This document shows, piece by piece, positions 27,851 through 36,094 of a DNA stretch of 64,000 nucleotides (position 1 is the first letter of the stretch; the number at the start of each line of letters is the position of its first letter). Both the position numbers and the translations under genes were made by a program. The notes below the pieces were generated by a model. It searched no databases and had not been told where the DNA came from. It saw only the letters and a list, made by a program, of their open reading frames with translations. This DNA comes from Flavobacterium sp. ENC (lineage in GTDB: Bacteria > Bacteroidota > Bacteroidia > Flavobacteriales > Flavobacteriaceae): positions 186,001 to 250,000 of the forward strand of contig NZ_JAJMOY010000005.1 in assembly GCF_020991415.1 (NCBI RefSeq), in the 5' to 3' direction.

Positions 27851-28801
27851 TTATAAATAATTCAGCGCCAGAAAAACACTTTCTTCAACCGGTAAATCAA
27901 TTTCACTCTCAAAGAAAACGAGTTGTCGTTTATAGACAGCTTCTATAAGATAATGATTTCCCCTGAAATAAGTTCTCCTGATTTTAACCGGCAAATTAGA
28001 TTCCGGAACCATTTTAAACTGATGCGGATAGACTAATGTTTTATGTGTTTCGTCTTCATAAGGAACTAATAAATGTGTCGCCACTTCATTTACTTCTCCA
28101 AAAAGCGATGCTACATATTTTGTTTCAGGATCTTCATAAATTTTTGTCGGGTTGTCTTTTACGATAATTTCCCCGCTTCTCATTACAATAGCTTCATCCG
28201 CAAACGACAAAGCATCTGTACTGTCGTGAGTGGCAATGATACAGGTAATCCCTTTTTGTTTTAAATAGCGGAACAAATTTCTTCGTAACGCATTTTTACG
28301 AAAGGCATCAATTTGACTGAAGGGCTCGTCCAGTAAAATAACTTCGGGTTCCAGAGCCAAAACTCTGACCAAAGCTACTCTTTGCTGCTGTCCTCCACTT
28401 AAAAATTTAGCTTTCACATTAGCAAACTGGTCCATTTCTACCATTTCAAGTAATTCCTGAACGCGTAGTTTTTTCATATTGGCAAAACCATTCGAAAGAA
28501 ACTTTCCAACATTCTCAGCTACAGTTTCATAGGGAGACAAATCAAAATCCTGTGCCAGATATTTCATAAAAGGCATTCCCGGAATCAAATTGTGTTTCGG
28601 CCCTAAAACAGGTTTTTCATTGTAAAAAATCTCGCCTTCATCTAAATCATACAATCCATACATAAGCTTCAGGAGTGTACTTTTCCCACAGCCACTTTCC
28701 CCTATAATAGCAATATTCTGCCCTTTTTCTATTGAAAAAGTCACATTTTTAATAACCGGCGCATCCGTATACGAAAAGGAGATATTTTTTATATCAAGCA
28801 T
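27851..28801 (-). CDS. ABC transporter ATP-binding protein (FbpC/PotA-like)
   Basis: 316 residues. The ATPase domain occupies about 1-230: Walker A GESGCGKST (34-42), signature LSGGQQQR (134-141), Walker B ILLDEPF (155-161) and the switch His in IIATHD. The C-terminal 85 residues look like the regulatory extension of importer ATPases for iron, sulfate or polyamines, with the segment VYPHQFKMVPE. No membrane or binding-protein gene adjoins, so its transporter partner is unknown. Confidence 0.88.
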   Translation of the reverse strand: MLDIKNISFSYTDAPVIKNVTFSIEKGQNIAIIGESGCGKSTLLKLMYGLYDLDEGEIFYNEKPVLGPKHNLIPGMPFMKYLAQDFDLSPYETVAENVGKFLSNGFANMKKLRVQELLEMVEMDQFANVKAKFLSGGQQQRVALVRVLALEPEVILLDEPFSQIDAFRKNALRRNLFRYLKQKGITCIIATHDSTDALSFADEAIVMRSGEIIVKDNPTKIYEDPETKYVASLFGEVNEVATHLLVPYEDETHKTLVYPHQFKMVPESNLPVKIRRTYFRGNHYLIEAVYKRQLVFFESEIDLPVEESVFLALNYL

Positions 28802-28849
28802 TGAATTCTAATTGAGGGTTCAAATTTACAATCTTTAAAACCGAAAGTC

Positions 28850-28884
28850 AAAAAAAAAGCTGTTCAATACGAACAGCTTTTTTC
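28850..28884 (-). terminator. Terminator of the OmpA-like lipoprotein operon
   Basis: AAAGCTGTTC (28856-28865) pairs with GAACAGCTTT (28871-28880), with A and T runs on both sides. About 20 bases past the stop at 28904. Confidence 0.85.
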
Positions 28885-28903
28885 AAATTATATTGTATGG
28901 AAA

Positions 28904-29599
28904 TTATTTTCCAACTTCTGTCTTAGCATCATTCACCATTTTGTCATTTGCAGTAATAGCAAATTCAACACGACGGTTTTGAGTTCTTCCTTCCGGAGTA
29001 TCATTAGTCGCAATTGGGTCAGCAATTCCTAAACCTGAGGTTTTAAAACGGCTTGATTTTAATCCTTTTGCTACTAAATAAGACTGCACAGCCGCAGCTC
29101 TTTGTCCTGAAAGTGTCAGATTGTATTCCGGTTTTCCGGTATTATCCGTATATCCAAAAATTTCAATATTAGTATCTCCGTATTCATTAAATACAGGAAC
29201 TAATTTATCTAAATTAGCTTTTGCCTGAGTAGTAAGTGTTGATTTATTAGTATCAAAACGAACTGCGTTCTCATTAAGAGTCAAGTGAATACCTTCCCCT
29301 ACTCTTTCAACATCAGCACCCGGTAAAGCCTGATCGATTTCACGGGCTTGTTTGTCCATTTTATTCCCGATAAGTGCTCCTGTTCCACCACCTACGGCAG
29401 CTCCAATGGCAGCTCCTAAAGCGGCGTTTCCGCCTTTACCTAAATTGTTTCCCAAAATACCACCAATAATACCACCTGCAACAACTCCGATTCCGGCGCC
29501 TTTTTGTGTATTATTTGCATTTTTTACTGAGTCACAACTTACAAAAAAACTAGTTAATACCAGTAAACTGCTCAACCCTAAAACTATTATCTTTCTCAT
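28904..29599 (-). CDS. OmpA-family peptidoglycan-binding lipoprotein with glycine zipper
   Basis: 231 residues. Lipobox FFVSC (Cys22), then a glycine-rich zipper (about 35-80, repeats such as GGIIGGILGNNLGKGGNAA) and an OmpA C-terminal domain (about 105-215) with GYTDNTGKPEYNLTLSGQRA and NRRVEFAI, whose Asp and Arg residues bind the meso-DAP of peptidoglycan. It therefore links the outer membrane to the cell wall. The E. coli relative is YiaD. It lies 17 bases after the next lipoprotein gene, so the two form an operon. Confidence 0.92.
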   Translation of the reverse strand: MRKIIVLGLSSLLVLTSFFVSCDSVKNANNTQKGAGIGVVAGGIIGGILGNNLGKGGNAALGAAIGAAVGGGTGALIGNKMDKQAREIDQALPGADVERVGEGIHLTLNENAVRFDTNKSTLTTQAKANLDKLVPVFNEYGDTNIEIFGYTDNTGKPEYNLTLSGQRAAAVQSYLVAKGLKSSRFKTSGLGIADPIATNDTPEGRTQNRRVEFAITANDKMVNDAKTEVGK

Positions 29600-29616
29600 T
29601 TTTTTCTTTTTTAATA

Positions 29617-30114
29617 TTAATTAGCTCTTTGAAACTGGTACGTAACGTCTTTGGTCTGACCTCCAACATTAATGTTGTCGATTAACTGAAACGAAGTATC
29701 CGTTAAACCTGCCACTTTAAGCAAATATCCTGATTTCACATTTTTTGATTTTGTACCCGGCTCTACAATTTTAAGCACAAAAAGTCCCTGATTATTGATA
29801 CTCCACACAATTGGAGAAGTAAATGCAGTACAGCTTGGCGCCGTTAAAGTCATGGTACCTTTATTATTGTTAGAAATAAAATTCCAGGTACTACCAATAA
29901 AACATTTTGAATCGGCAAGATCAAATGAGTTTACTTTTATATACTCAGAACCAGGATAAGAAACATTGGTAAGAACCCAGTTTCCTTTAATAGCTACCTG
30001 AGTAGGTCTGTCAAGTTTAGTCGATAGCGGTGTTGCTTCAGTTGAAGCTGTTGATGCTGATTTACACGCAAATAACATCGTGGCAATCATGCAAATGAAA
30101 AGAACTTTCTTCAT
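29617..30114 (-). CDS. Lipocalin-like lipoprotein of unknown function
   Basis: 165 residues, lipobox MLFAC (Cys17). The mature part (IKGNWVLTNVSYPGSEYIKV, DSKCFIGSTWNFISNNNKG, then beta-strands to TYQFQRAN) has the GxW start of a lipocalin-like barrel, as in the lipocalin_5 group of Bacteroidota. Two Cys in the mature protein (DSKCFIG and APSCTAF) could form a disulfide. It is the first gene of a two-gene unit with the OmpA lipoprotein. The ligand is unknown. Confidence 0.75.
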   Translation of the reverse strand: MKKVLFICMIATMLFACKSASTASTEATPLSTKLDRPTQVAIKGNWVLTNVSYPGSEYIKVNSFDLADSKCFIGSTWNFISNNNKGTMTLTAPSCTAFTSPIVWSINNQGLFVLKIVEPGTKSKNVKSGYLLKVAGLTDTSFQLIDNINVGGQTKDVTYQFQRAN

Positions 30115-30165
30115 TTTGTACTTTTATTTAAGTTAATACTTACACATTTAACAATTATTCTAGCA

Positions 30166-30173
30166 CAAATATA
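30166..30173 (-). promoter_or_regulatory. -7 box for the lipoprotein-OmpA operon
   Basis: Minus-strand TATATTTG fits TAnnTTTG, about 52 bases upstream of the start at 30114. No clear -33 element. Confidence 0.4.
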
Positions 30174-30316
30174 CAATTCATAAAAACATCATTCGTTTTA
30201 GAATCTGATTATTTTCTTTCAAAATTAACACTTCCGACATTTTGTCATTCAAAAAGCAATTGGTATTCTATTTGACTAAATGAAAATCATCACATTAAAC
30301 TAAAAAATTAAAAAAT

Positions 30317-32200
30317 ATGACAACAGGTAAAATTAATGTTTCAGTAGAAAACATCTTTCCCTTAATCAAAAAGTTCTTGTACAGCGACCACGAAATCTTT
30401 TTACGTGAGCTTGTTTCAAACGGAACCGATGCTACTTTAAAACTAAAACACCTAATAAGTATTGGTGAGGCAAAAGTAGAGTACGGAAATCCGGTTATCG
30501 AAATTAAAGTCGATAAAGAAGGTAAAAAAATCCACATTATCGATCAGGGTTTAGGAATGACAGCTGATGAAGTTGAAAAATACATCAATCAGGTGGCTTT
30601 TTCCGGAGCTGAGGAATTCCTGGACAAATACAAAGATTCTGCTAAAGATTCCGGAATCATTGGTCATTTTGGTCTTGGTTTTTATTCTGCCTTTATGGTG
30701 GCCGAAAAAGTAGAGATCATTACTAAATCTTATAAAGACGAACCGGCTGCACACTGGACCTGTGACGGAAGCCCTGAATTTACTTTAGAACCGGCTGACA
30801 AAACTTCACGTGGTACCGAAATCATTTTACACGTTGCCGAAGATTCTTTAGAATTTTTAGAAGATTCAAAAATCAGCGGTCTGTTGAACAAATACAATAA
30901 GTTTATGCCGATTCCGATTAAATTCGGAACAAGAACAGAAACTCTTCCAAAACCGGAAGATGCTCCTGAAGATTACGTAAATGAAACTGTTGAAACAGAC
31001 AACATCATCAACAATCCAAACCCGGCCTGGACCAAACAACCGGCTGAATTATCGGATGAGGATTATAAAAATTTCTACAGAGAGTTGTATCCAATGCAAT
31101 TCGAAGAGCCTTTATTCAATATCCATTTAAATGTTGATTACCCGTTTAACTTAACCGGAATTTTGTATTTCCCGAAATTAGGTACGGACATGCAAATTCA
31201 GAAAGACAAAATTCAATTGTACCAAAACCAGGTTTACGTTACGGATAACGTAGAAGGAATTGTACCTGAATTTTTAACAATGTTAAAAGGTGTTATCGAT
31301 TCTCCGGATATTCCTCTGAATGTTTCCCGTTCAGGATTACAGGCTGATGGCGCAGTGAAGAAAATCTCCAACTACATTACCCGTAAAGTAGCGGATAAAC
31401 TAAAAGCTTTATTTACTGAAAACCGTGCTGATTTTGAGCAAAAATGGAACGATATTAAAATCGTTTTAGAGTACGGAATGCTTTCTGAAGACAAATTCTA
31501 CGAAAAAGCAGGTGCGTTTGTATTATATCCTACGGTGGATGATACTTACTTTACGCTTGAAGAATTAAAAGAAAAACTGAAAGACAACCAAACCGATAAA
31601 GACGGAAAACTAATTGTTTTATACGCTGGAAATAAAGACGCTCAGCACTCTTATATTGAAACCGCAAAAGAAAAAGGATACGAAGTCTTACTTTTGGATT
31701 CTCCGATTATTTCACATTTAATTCAGAAAATTGAAGGTGATAACAGCGGATTAAGTTTCGTTCGTGTCGATTCTGATCATATTGATAATCTGATCAAAAA
31801 AGACGAAAACACGATTTCTAAATTATCTGATGAAGAAAAAGAAACTTTAAAAACTTCATTGGAGTCTTATATTCCAAAAGCGTACTCTGTACAACTGGAA
31901 GCAATGGACAGCCAGGCAGCTCCGTTTATCATCACGCAACCGGAATTCATGCGCAGAATGAAAGAAATGAGCCAGTCCGGTGGCGGTGGAATGTTTGGAA
32001 TGGGAAATATGCCGGAAATGTACAATCTGATTGTAAATACTAATTCTGATTTGGCTGCCAGTATTTTAAATACGGAAGACAAAACACATCAGGAGCATTT
32101 GGTAAAACAAGCTTTAGATTTGGCTAAACTATCACAAAACCTCTTAAAAGGAGAAGCATTAACCGCTTTTGTGAAAAGAAGTTTTGAAATGATCAAATAA
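30317..32200 (+). CDS. htpG: Molecular chaperone HtpG (Hsp90)
   Basis: ATP-dependent cytosolic chaperone of 627 residues, a normal length for bacterial Hsp90. The N-terminal GHKL ATPase domain shows FLRELVSNGTDA, IDQGLGMTADEV and GHFGLGFYSAFMVA; the middle domain includes GILYFPKLG and SRSGLQAD (for the SREMLQ-type loop); and the C-terminal dimerisation part carries a Gly/Met loop, SGGGGMFGMGNMPEMYN. No heat-shock element was recognised upstream. Confidence 0.97.
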   Translation: MTTGKINVSVENIFPLIKKFLYSDHEIFLRELVSNGTDATLKLKHLISIGEAKVEYGNPVIEIKVDKEGKKIHIIDQGLGMTADEVEKYINQVAFSGAEEFLDKYKDSAKDSGIIGHFGLGFYSAFMVAEKVEIITKSYKDEPAAHWTCDGSPEFTLEPADKTSRGTEIILHVAEDSLEFLEDSKISGLLNKYNKFMPIPIKFGTRTETLPKPEDAPEDYVNETVETDNIINNPNPAWTKQPAELSDEDYKNFYRELYPMQFEEPLFNIHLNVDYPFNLTGILYFPKLGTDMQIQKDKIQLYQNQVYVTDNVEGIVPEFLTMLKGVIDSPDIPLNVSRSGLQADGAVKKISNYITRKVADKLKALFTENRADFEQKWNDIKIVLEYGMLSEDKFYEKAGAFVLYPTVDDTYFTLEELKEKLKDNQTDKDGKLIVLYAGNKDAQHSYIETAKEKGYEVLLLDSPIISHLIQKIEGDNSGLSFVRVDSDHIDNLIKKDENTISKLSDEEKETLKTSLESYIPKAYSVQLEAMDSQAAPFIITQPEFMRRMKEMSQSGGGGMFGMGNMPEMYNLIVNTNSDLAASILNTEDKTHQEHLVKQALDLAKLSQNLLKGEALTAFVKRSFEMIK

Positions 32201-32223
32201 TTTTTTGAATCATAATTACGTTA

Positions 32224-32260
32224 TTAAATCCTGTAGGCTCAGCTTACAGGATTTTTTATT
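32224..32260 (+). terminator. Terminator of htpG
   Basis: AAATCCTGTA (32226-32235) pairs with TACAGGATTT (32245-32254), with an inner AGC/GCT pair, followed by a T run. Confidence 0.85.
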
Positions 32261-32322
32261 GCAATTCGTTTTTTTTATTACATTTGAATGCCTTTTTAAC
32301 CTAACTAAAAAACAAAACTACC

Positions 32323-33150
32323 ATGAAAAAAACCTTTATTTTACTACTAACCTTTTGTATAACAGGACTGATCTATGTTTCCTGTTCCAGTGACAATGAA
32401 ACCATCGGTCAAACAGATGTCTCTTCGGTCGGAGCATCAGTTGCTATTGATGCAGCAAACGAAATGGACGTAAAAACCGCATTACTCGTTTCATCAAAGA
32501 CCGCTGCAACAGGAAAAAACACAGAAACTTCTCCCGGAATTTGCGGCACGGTTACCATAATACAACAGAGCGCCGAATCTTACCCAAAAGTATTTACAAT
32601 AGATTACGGAACAGCCGGCTGCTCTGACAATCAATTGATACGAAAAGGAAAATTGAAAGTTACACTTTCCGGTCCGATCACTACAACAGGGAGCAAAATG
32701 ACCATTGAAAGAATTGACTATTCTATTAAAGGAATAAAATTAGAAGGTACAATTGAGTACACTAACACTACAACTACTCCCACTATACCACAATTTAGCA
32801 GAAAAGTAACTAATGGAAAATTTACAGATTTAGCAGGTAATGTTTTCCTTAATACCGGAATCTTTACTCTAAAACAAACGGCTGGCGTTGACACTCCTTT
32901 CCTGTTAGAGGATAATATTTACGAAATGACGGAAGGAACGCATACTGTAACTTCAGCAAGCGGCGCAACCTTAACATTGACGGTTCAGGAAACTTTAATA
33001 AAAAAATATTCATGTGAATTTATTTCTAAGGGAAAGCTGAAAATTCAGGGCGGCTTACTTAATGGAATTGTGGATTACGGAAACAACGATTGTGACAGCA
33101 AATACACGTATACGCATGAAAATGGCGCTATATTTAACTTACTTATGTAA
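32323..33150 (+). CDS. Hypothetical lipoprotein
   Basis: 275 residues with lipobox YVSC (Cys21). The mature protein is Thr/Ser/Gly-rich with alternating polar and hydrophobic stretches (KLKVTLSGPITTTGSKMTIE, TVTSASGATLTLTVQETLIK), suggesting a beta-rich fold exposed in the periplasm or on the surface. Four Cys (in GICGTV, TAGCSDN, KYSCEF and NDCDSK) are spaced so that two disulfides are possible. Not recognised as a named family. Confidence 0.75.
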   Translation: MKKTFILLLTFCITGLIYVSCSSDNETIGQTDVSSVGASVAIDAANEMDVKTALLVSSKTAATGKNTETSPGICGTVTIIQQSAESYPKVFTIDYGTAGCSDNQLIRKGKLKVTLSGPITTTGSKMTIERIDYSIKGIKLEGTIEYTNTTTTPTIPQFSRKVTNGKFTDLAGNVFLNTGIFTLKQTAGVDTPFLLEDNIYEMTEGTHTVTSASGATLTLTVQETLIKKYSCEFISKGKLKIQGGLLNGIVDYGNNDCDSKYTYTHENGAIFNLLM

Positions 33151-33281
33151 TTAAATAATTTTATTAAAAATGAAGAATCCCAATTTAGAAATAGACTGGG
33201 ATTTATTTTAAGCAAAATTTAAACACTACTTCTTTACATTCAAACTATTTTCTTTATTTTGCAGCAAAATCTAAAAAACCA

Positions 33282-33998
33282 ATGAAAAAATCAATTATTG
33301 CCTTTGCTTCCATTGCCCTACTGGCATCCTGCAGCAAAAAAGAAACTACTGACGGTTTACATCTTACTGGAAACATAAAAGGATTAAAAAAAGGAACTTT
33401 ATACATTCAAAGAGTGGTTGACACTTCCCTTGTTGCTATTGACTCGGTTAAAATCGACGGAAGTTCAACTTTTGAAAGAGATATAAAATTAGAATCCCCG
33501 GAAATGCTTTATCTATTCCTGGATCGTGGCGTAACAAATTCACTGGATAATAACATTTTATTTTTTGCTGAACCTGGAAATCTTAACATCGAAACAAACT
33601 TAGATAATTTTATATACGGTGCTAAAATTACCGGATCTAAAAATCAGGAGCTATACGAAGAGTATAAAAAAATAAACTCCCGCTTTAATGATGAAAACCT
33701 TACTATGGTAGAATCCAAATTTAATGCGATAAAAAGGAAAGATCAAAAAGCCGTTGACAGTATTGACGCGAAACAACAGTCTAATATCAAAAGAAAATAC
33801 TTATTCGCTACCAACTTTGCTATTAATCACAAAGATCACGAAATAGCACCTTATATTGCTTTGGCAGAGATCTACGACATCAACGTGAAGTTTCTGGATA
33901 CCATTCAAAAATCAATGACTCCAAAAGTAGCACAATCGCTTTACGGTAAAAAACTAACAAAATATGTTAGTGACATTAAAAAGGCAGAACAGAAATAG
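33282..33998 (+). CDS. DUF4369-containing lipoprotein
   Basis: 238 residues, lipobox LLASC (Cys17). The N-terminal half (LHLTGNIKGLKKGTLYIQRV, DSVKIDGSSTFERDIKL) is the DUF4369 beta-sandwich that in Bacteroidota usually precedes a thioredoxin-like domain; here the second half is a charged helical stretch with no CxxC, so it is the stand-alone form. It probably sits in the inner leaflet of the outer membrane. Function unknown. Confidence 0.82.
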   Translation: MKKSIIAFASIALLASCSKKETTDGLHLTGNIKGLKKGTLYIQRVVDTSLVAIDSVKIDGSSTFERDIKLESPEMLYLFLDRGVTNSLDNNILFFAEPGNLNIETNLDNFIYGAKITGSKNQELYEEYKKINSRFNDENLTMVESKFNAIKRKDQKAVDSIDAKQQSNIKRKYLFATNFAINHKDHEIAPYIALAEIYDINVKFLDTIQKSMTPKVAQSLYGKKLTKYVSDIKKAEQK

Positions 33999-34023
33999 TT
34001 TTCTGAACATTATAAAATCATAA

Positions 34024-34056
34024 ATACGTCCTGAAAATTCAGGGCGTTTTTTTTTG
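34024..34056 (+). terminator. Terminator of the DUF4369 gene
   Basis: CGTCCTGAA (34027-34035) pairs with TTCAGGGCG (34038-34046, one G-U), followed by nine T. Confidence 0.85.
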
Positions 34057-34065
34057 ATAAAAACT

Positions 34066-34362
34066 TTAAATTAAATTCCAATTTTTTTTAAATTCCAAAT
34101 CCAAATTCCAAAGTGCGGGCCAACGCTAAATGTTATTGAAAAATATAAAAAACATAGGAACTCATTATTTTTTACCGCAGAGAACGCAAAGATTTTTATC
34201 TAAGAATGTTTTATAAAGGAAAGTTCGCAAAGCTAAGTCAATAAAGCTTTGCGAACTTTCCTTTATAAAAGCCCGGAGTAAAAAACTTAGCGTTCTTTGC
34301 GGTATCCCCAATTCCAATTAAGTTGCGGTTGGAATTTGAAAAAATTGGAATTTTATTTAATG
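34066..34362. repeat. Nested intergenic palindrome
   Basis: Three layers of inverted repeat share one centre. The outer arms are built on AAATTCCAA (about 34070-34115) and TTGGAATTT (about 34330-34360). The middle arms are ACCGCAGAGAACGCAAAG (from about 34174) facing CTTAGCGTTCTTTGCGGT (ending about 34303), with three mismatches. The inner arms are a perfect 26-bp pair, 34209-34234 with 34245-34270, around a 10-base loop. It fills the gap between the convergent DUF4369 and tRNA-Thr genes. The inner and middle words recur at 44754-44907. Confidence 0.85.
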
Positions 34363-34371
34363 TTTGTATCA

Positions 34372-34403
34372 AAAAAAACCATCACAAAAGTGATGGTTTT
34401 TTT
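34372..34403 (-). terminator. Terminator of tRNA-Thr copy 1
   Basis: A perfect 12-bp stem, AAAAACCATCAC (34374-34385) with GTGATGGTTTTT (34390-34401), in the duplicated tRNA unit. Confidence 0.8.
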
Positions 34404-34409
34404 ATGTTG

Positions 34410-34483
34410 AGCCGGCGGAGGGACTCGAACCCACGACCTGCTGATTACAAATCAGCTGCTCTAGCCAACTGAGCTACGCTGGC
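34410..34483 (-). tRNA. tRNA-Thr (anticodon UGU), copy 1
   Basis: 74 bases without an encoded CCA. D stem GCTC/GAGC, anticodon stem GCTGA/TCAGC around TTTGTAA, which puts TGT at 34-36, and T loop TTCGAGT. The cloverleaf has two non-pairs, A4-C69 in the acceptor stem and U50-U64 in the T stem, identical in copy 2, so they are probably tolerated lineage traits rather than decay. It has its own promoter and terminator. Confidence 0.93.
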
Positions 34484-34498
34484 GACTCATTACGGGTG

Positions 34499-34529
34499 CA
34501 AATATAAAGTGGTTTTTTATATTTTCCAA
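34499..34529 (-). promoter_or_regulatory. Promoter of tRNA-Thr copy 1
   Basis: Minus-strand TATATTTG (34499-34506) with TTG (34527-34529) exactly 20 bases upstream; the -7 box ends about 15 bases before the tRNA. A textbook Flavobacterium promoter. Confidence 0.75.
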
Positions 34530-34554
34530 AATAATTTCACCCTTTACTTTAAAT

Positions 34555-34586
34555 AAAAAACCACCACTTTTCAGTGATGGTTTTAC
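34555..34586 (-). terminator. Terminator of tRNA-Thr copy 2
   Basis: AAAACCACCAC (34557-34567) pairs with GTGATGGTTTT (34574-34584) apart from one central mismatch; a diverged copy of the hairpin at 34372. Confidence 0.7.
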
Positions 34587-34590
34587 GTTG

Positions 34591-34664
34591 AGCCGGCGGA
34601 GGGACTCGAACCCACGACCTGCTGATTACAAATCAGCTGCTCTAGCCAACTGAGCTACGCTGGC
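34591..34664 (-). tRNA. tRNA-Thr (anticodon UGU), copy 2
   Basis: Identical in sequence to copy 1, 181 bases away. The whole unit (promoter, tRNA, hairpin) is tandemly duplicated; the flanks have diverged while the tRNA has not, which points to selection or gene conversion. Confidence 0.93.
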
Positions 34665-34679
34665 GACTCATTACGGGTG

Positions 34680-34709
34680 CAAATATAAAGCGGTTTTTCG
34701 TTTTACCAA
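34680..34709 (-). promoter_or_regulatory. Promoter of tRNA-Thr copy 2
   Basis: Minus-strand TATATTTG (34680-34687) with TTG (34707-34709) 19 bases upstream, matching the copy-1 promoter. Confidence 0.75.
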
Positions 34710-34742
34710 AATAAATTTGCACTTTTTTATACTTTTTTTTGC

Positions 34743-35009
34743 TTACAATTCGTTGATTTTAGCAATCAATTGATTAGCAGTTTCTTCCAATTCAACATTG
34801 ATTTGTTTGAAGTGCGCTTTTTTGTTTTCAACGTTCTTAGCATTCACTTTTGTGATCAAAGTGTCAAAAGCAGCGATAGCCTGATCAATCAAAGCATTCG
34901 TTTCCGGAGTAGGATTTCCTGTAGTAGACATTTCGAATAAGTAAATTGCCTCAATAATATCTCCCAATACGAAGTTGATGTCTTTCTTTAAATTTTTAAC
35001 GTTTGCCAT
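34743..35009 (-). CDS. Small helical protein of unknown function
   Basis: 88 residues from the ATG at 35007-35009 (MANVKNLKKDINFVLGD…). It is entirely helix-prone, has no Cys or Trp, no signal peptide and an amphipathic pattern, so it should be a small cytosolic helical bundle. An in-frame start at 35039 is rejected because a -7 box (minus strand TACTTTTG, 35037-35044) overlaps it. I recognise it only as the kind of conserved hypothetical seen in Flavobacteriia. It has its own promoter downstream of manA. Confidence 0.8.
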   Translation of the reverse strand: MANVKNLKKDINFVLGDIIEAIYLFEMSTTGNPTPETNALIDQAIAAFDTLITKVNAKNVENKKAHFKQINVELEETANQLIAKINEL

Positions 35010-35036
35010 TTTTATTTTTATTTTAATTTGCGACTG

Positions 35037-35044
35037 CAAAAGTA
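35037..35044 (-). promoter_or_regulatory. -7 box for the small helical protein
   Basis: Minus-strand TACTTTTG, 27 bases upstream of the chosen ATG. It decides the start codon. Confidence 0.5.
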
Positions 35045-35066
35045 CATATAATCTTTCTATTACGTG

Positions 35067-36035
35067 CTATGAAATGTAAATTTCTAAAATTGAAGCTTTT
35101 CCGGTCAGGATAAATGCATTTATCTCAGCAGGAACTAAAACTGTATCTCCTTTGATATACGATTGTTTAAATCCGTCGTATTCGATTTCGAAACTTCCTT
35201 CAATACACATATAAACAGTAAAAGTTTCTCCTGTTTTAGAAACGGCAACTTTATCTTCTAACGGAATAAAATTGGTTGTAAAGTACGGACAATCTACTAC
35301 TGTATTGGATACATTCGTTTTTGTCTCATATTTTTTCTGCGTCTCTACCTTATTATAGTTTATGGCATCAAGCGCTAAATCTACATGAAGTTCTCTTGTA
35401 TTTCCCTGTGCATCTTTACGATCGAAATCATATAAGCGATAGGTAATATCGGAAGTCTGCTGAATCTCGGCTACCACTAAACCGGCACCAATTGCATGAA
35501 CCGTTCCCGTTTCCAGAAAGAAAACATCACCCGGTTTTGCTTTCACATCATCTAAAATAGAGACTAAAGTCTTGTCATTTAAATGTTTCAGATATTCTTC
35601 TTTACTTGAATTTTCTTTAAATCCTACAATTATTCGTGCATCAGGATCGGCCTGTGTTACGTACCACATCTCGGTTTTACCAAAAGAATTGTGACGTTCT
35701 TTTGCCAGTTTATCATTAGGATGCACCTGTATGGAAAGATCTTCACGGGCATCTAAATATTTAAAAAGCAATGGAAATTGTTTTCCGAAACGCTCATAAA
35801 CTTTCGTTCCCAGGATTTCATTTGGCATTTCATTGATAAGATCCATTAATGATTTACCTTTGAAAGATCCGTTGGCAACTACACTTACGTCACCTTCTAC
35901 AGTAGACAATTCCCAGCTTTCGCCTGTAATTTTAGAAACAATAGGTTTATTAAGAATCGTTTTTAGTTTTTCTCCTCCCCAGATTCTTTCTTTTAAGATC
36001 GGGTCAAATTGCAAAGGGTATGTTTGTGGCTTCAT
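35067..36035 (-). CDS. manA: Mannose-6-phosphate isomerase, class I (short bacterial form)
   Basis: Zinc enzyme converting fructose-6-P and mannose-6-P, the entry to GDP-mannose and fucose for surface glycans. 322 residues, typical of the short Firmicutes/Bacteroidota type. Cupin metal motifs are present: QVHPND, the Glu of KTEMWYV, and ETGTVHAIG, plus the family stretch ITYRLYDFDR. It follows bcp by 59 bases and could be the last gene of that operon. The window's glycan locus is a plausible consumer of its product. Confidence 0.93.
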   Translation of the reverse strand: MKPQTYPLQFDPILKERIWGGEKLKTILNKPIVSKITGESWELSTVEGDVSVVANGSFKGKSLMDLINEMPNEILGTKVYERFGKQFPLLFKYLDAREDLSIQVHPNDKLAKERHNSFGKTEMWYVTQADPDARIIVGFKENSSKEEYLKHLNDKTLVSILDDVKAKPGDVFFLETGTVHAIGAGLVVAEIQQTSDITYRLYDFDRKDAQGNTRELHVDLALDAINYNKVETQKKYETKTNVSNTVVDCPYFTTNFIPLEDKVAVSKTGETFTVYMCIEGSFEIEYDGFKQSYIKGDTVLVPAEINAFILTGKASILEIYIS

Positions 36036-36094
36036 AGTTTTTTTTGGCTAATATCTTTATTAATTTAATGTTGATGTACTACTTTTTTTTCAAT

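Noticed and set aside
32205..32393. Plus-strand open frame of 62 codons
   Set aside because: Runs through the htpG terminator and into the next lipoprotein start.
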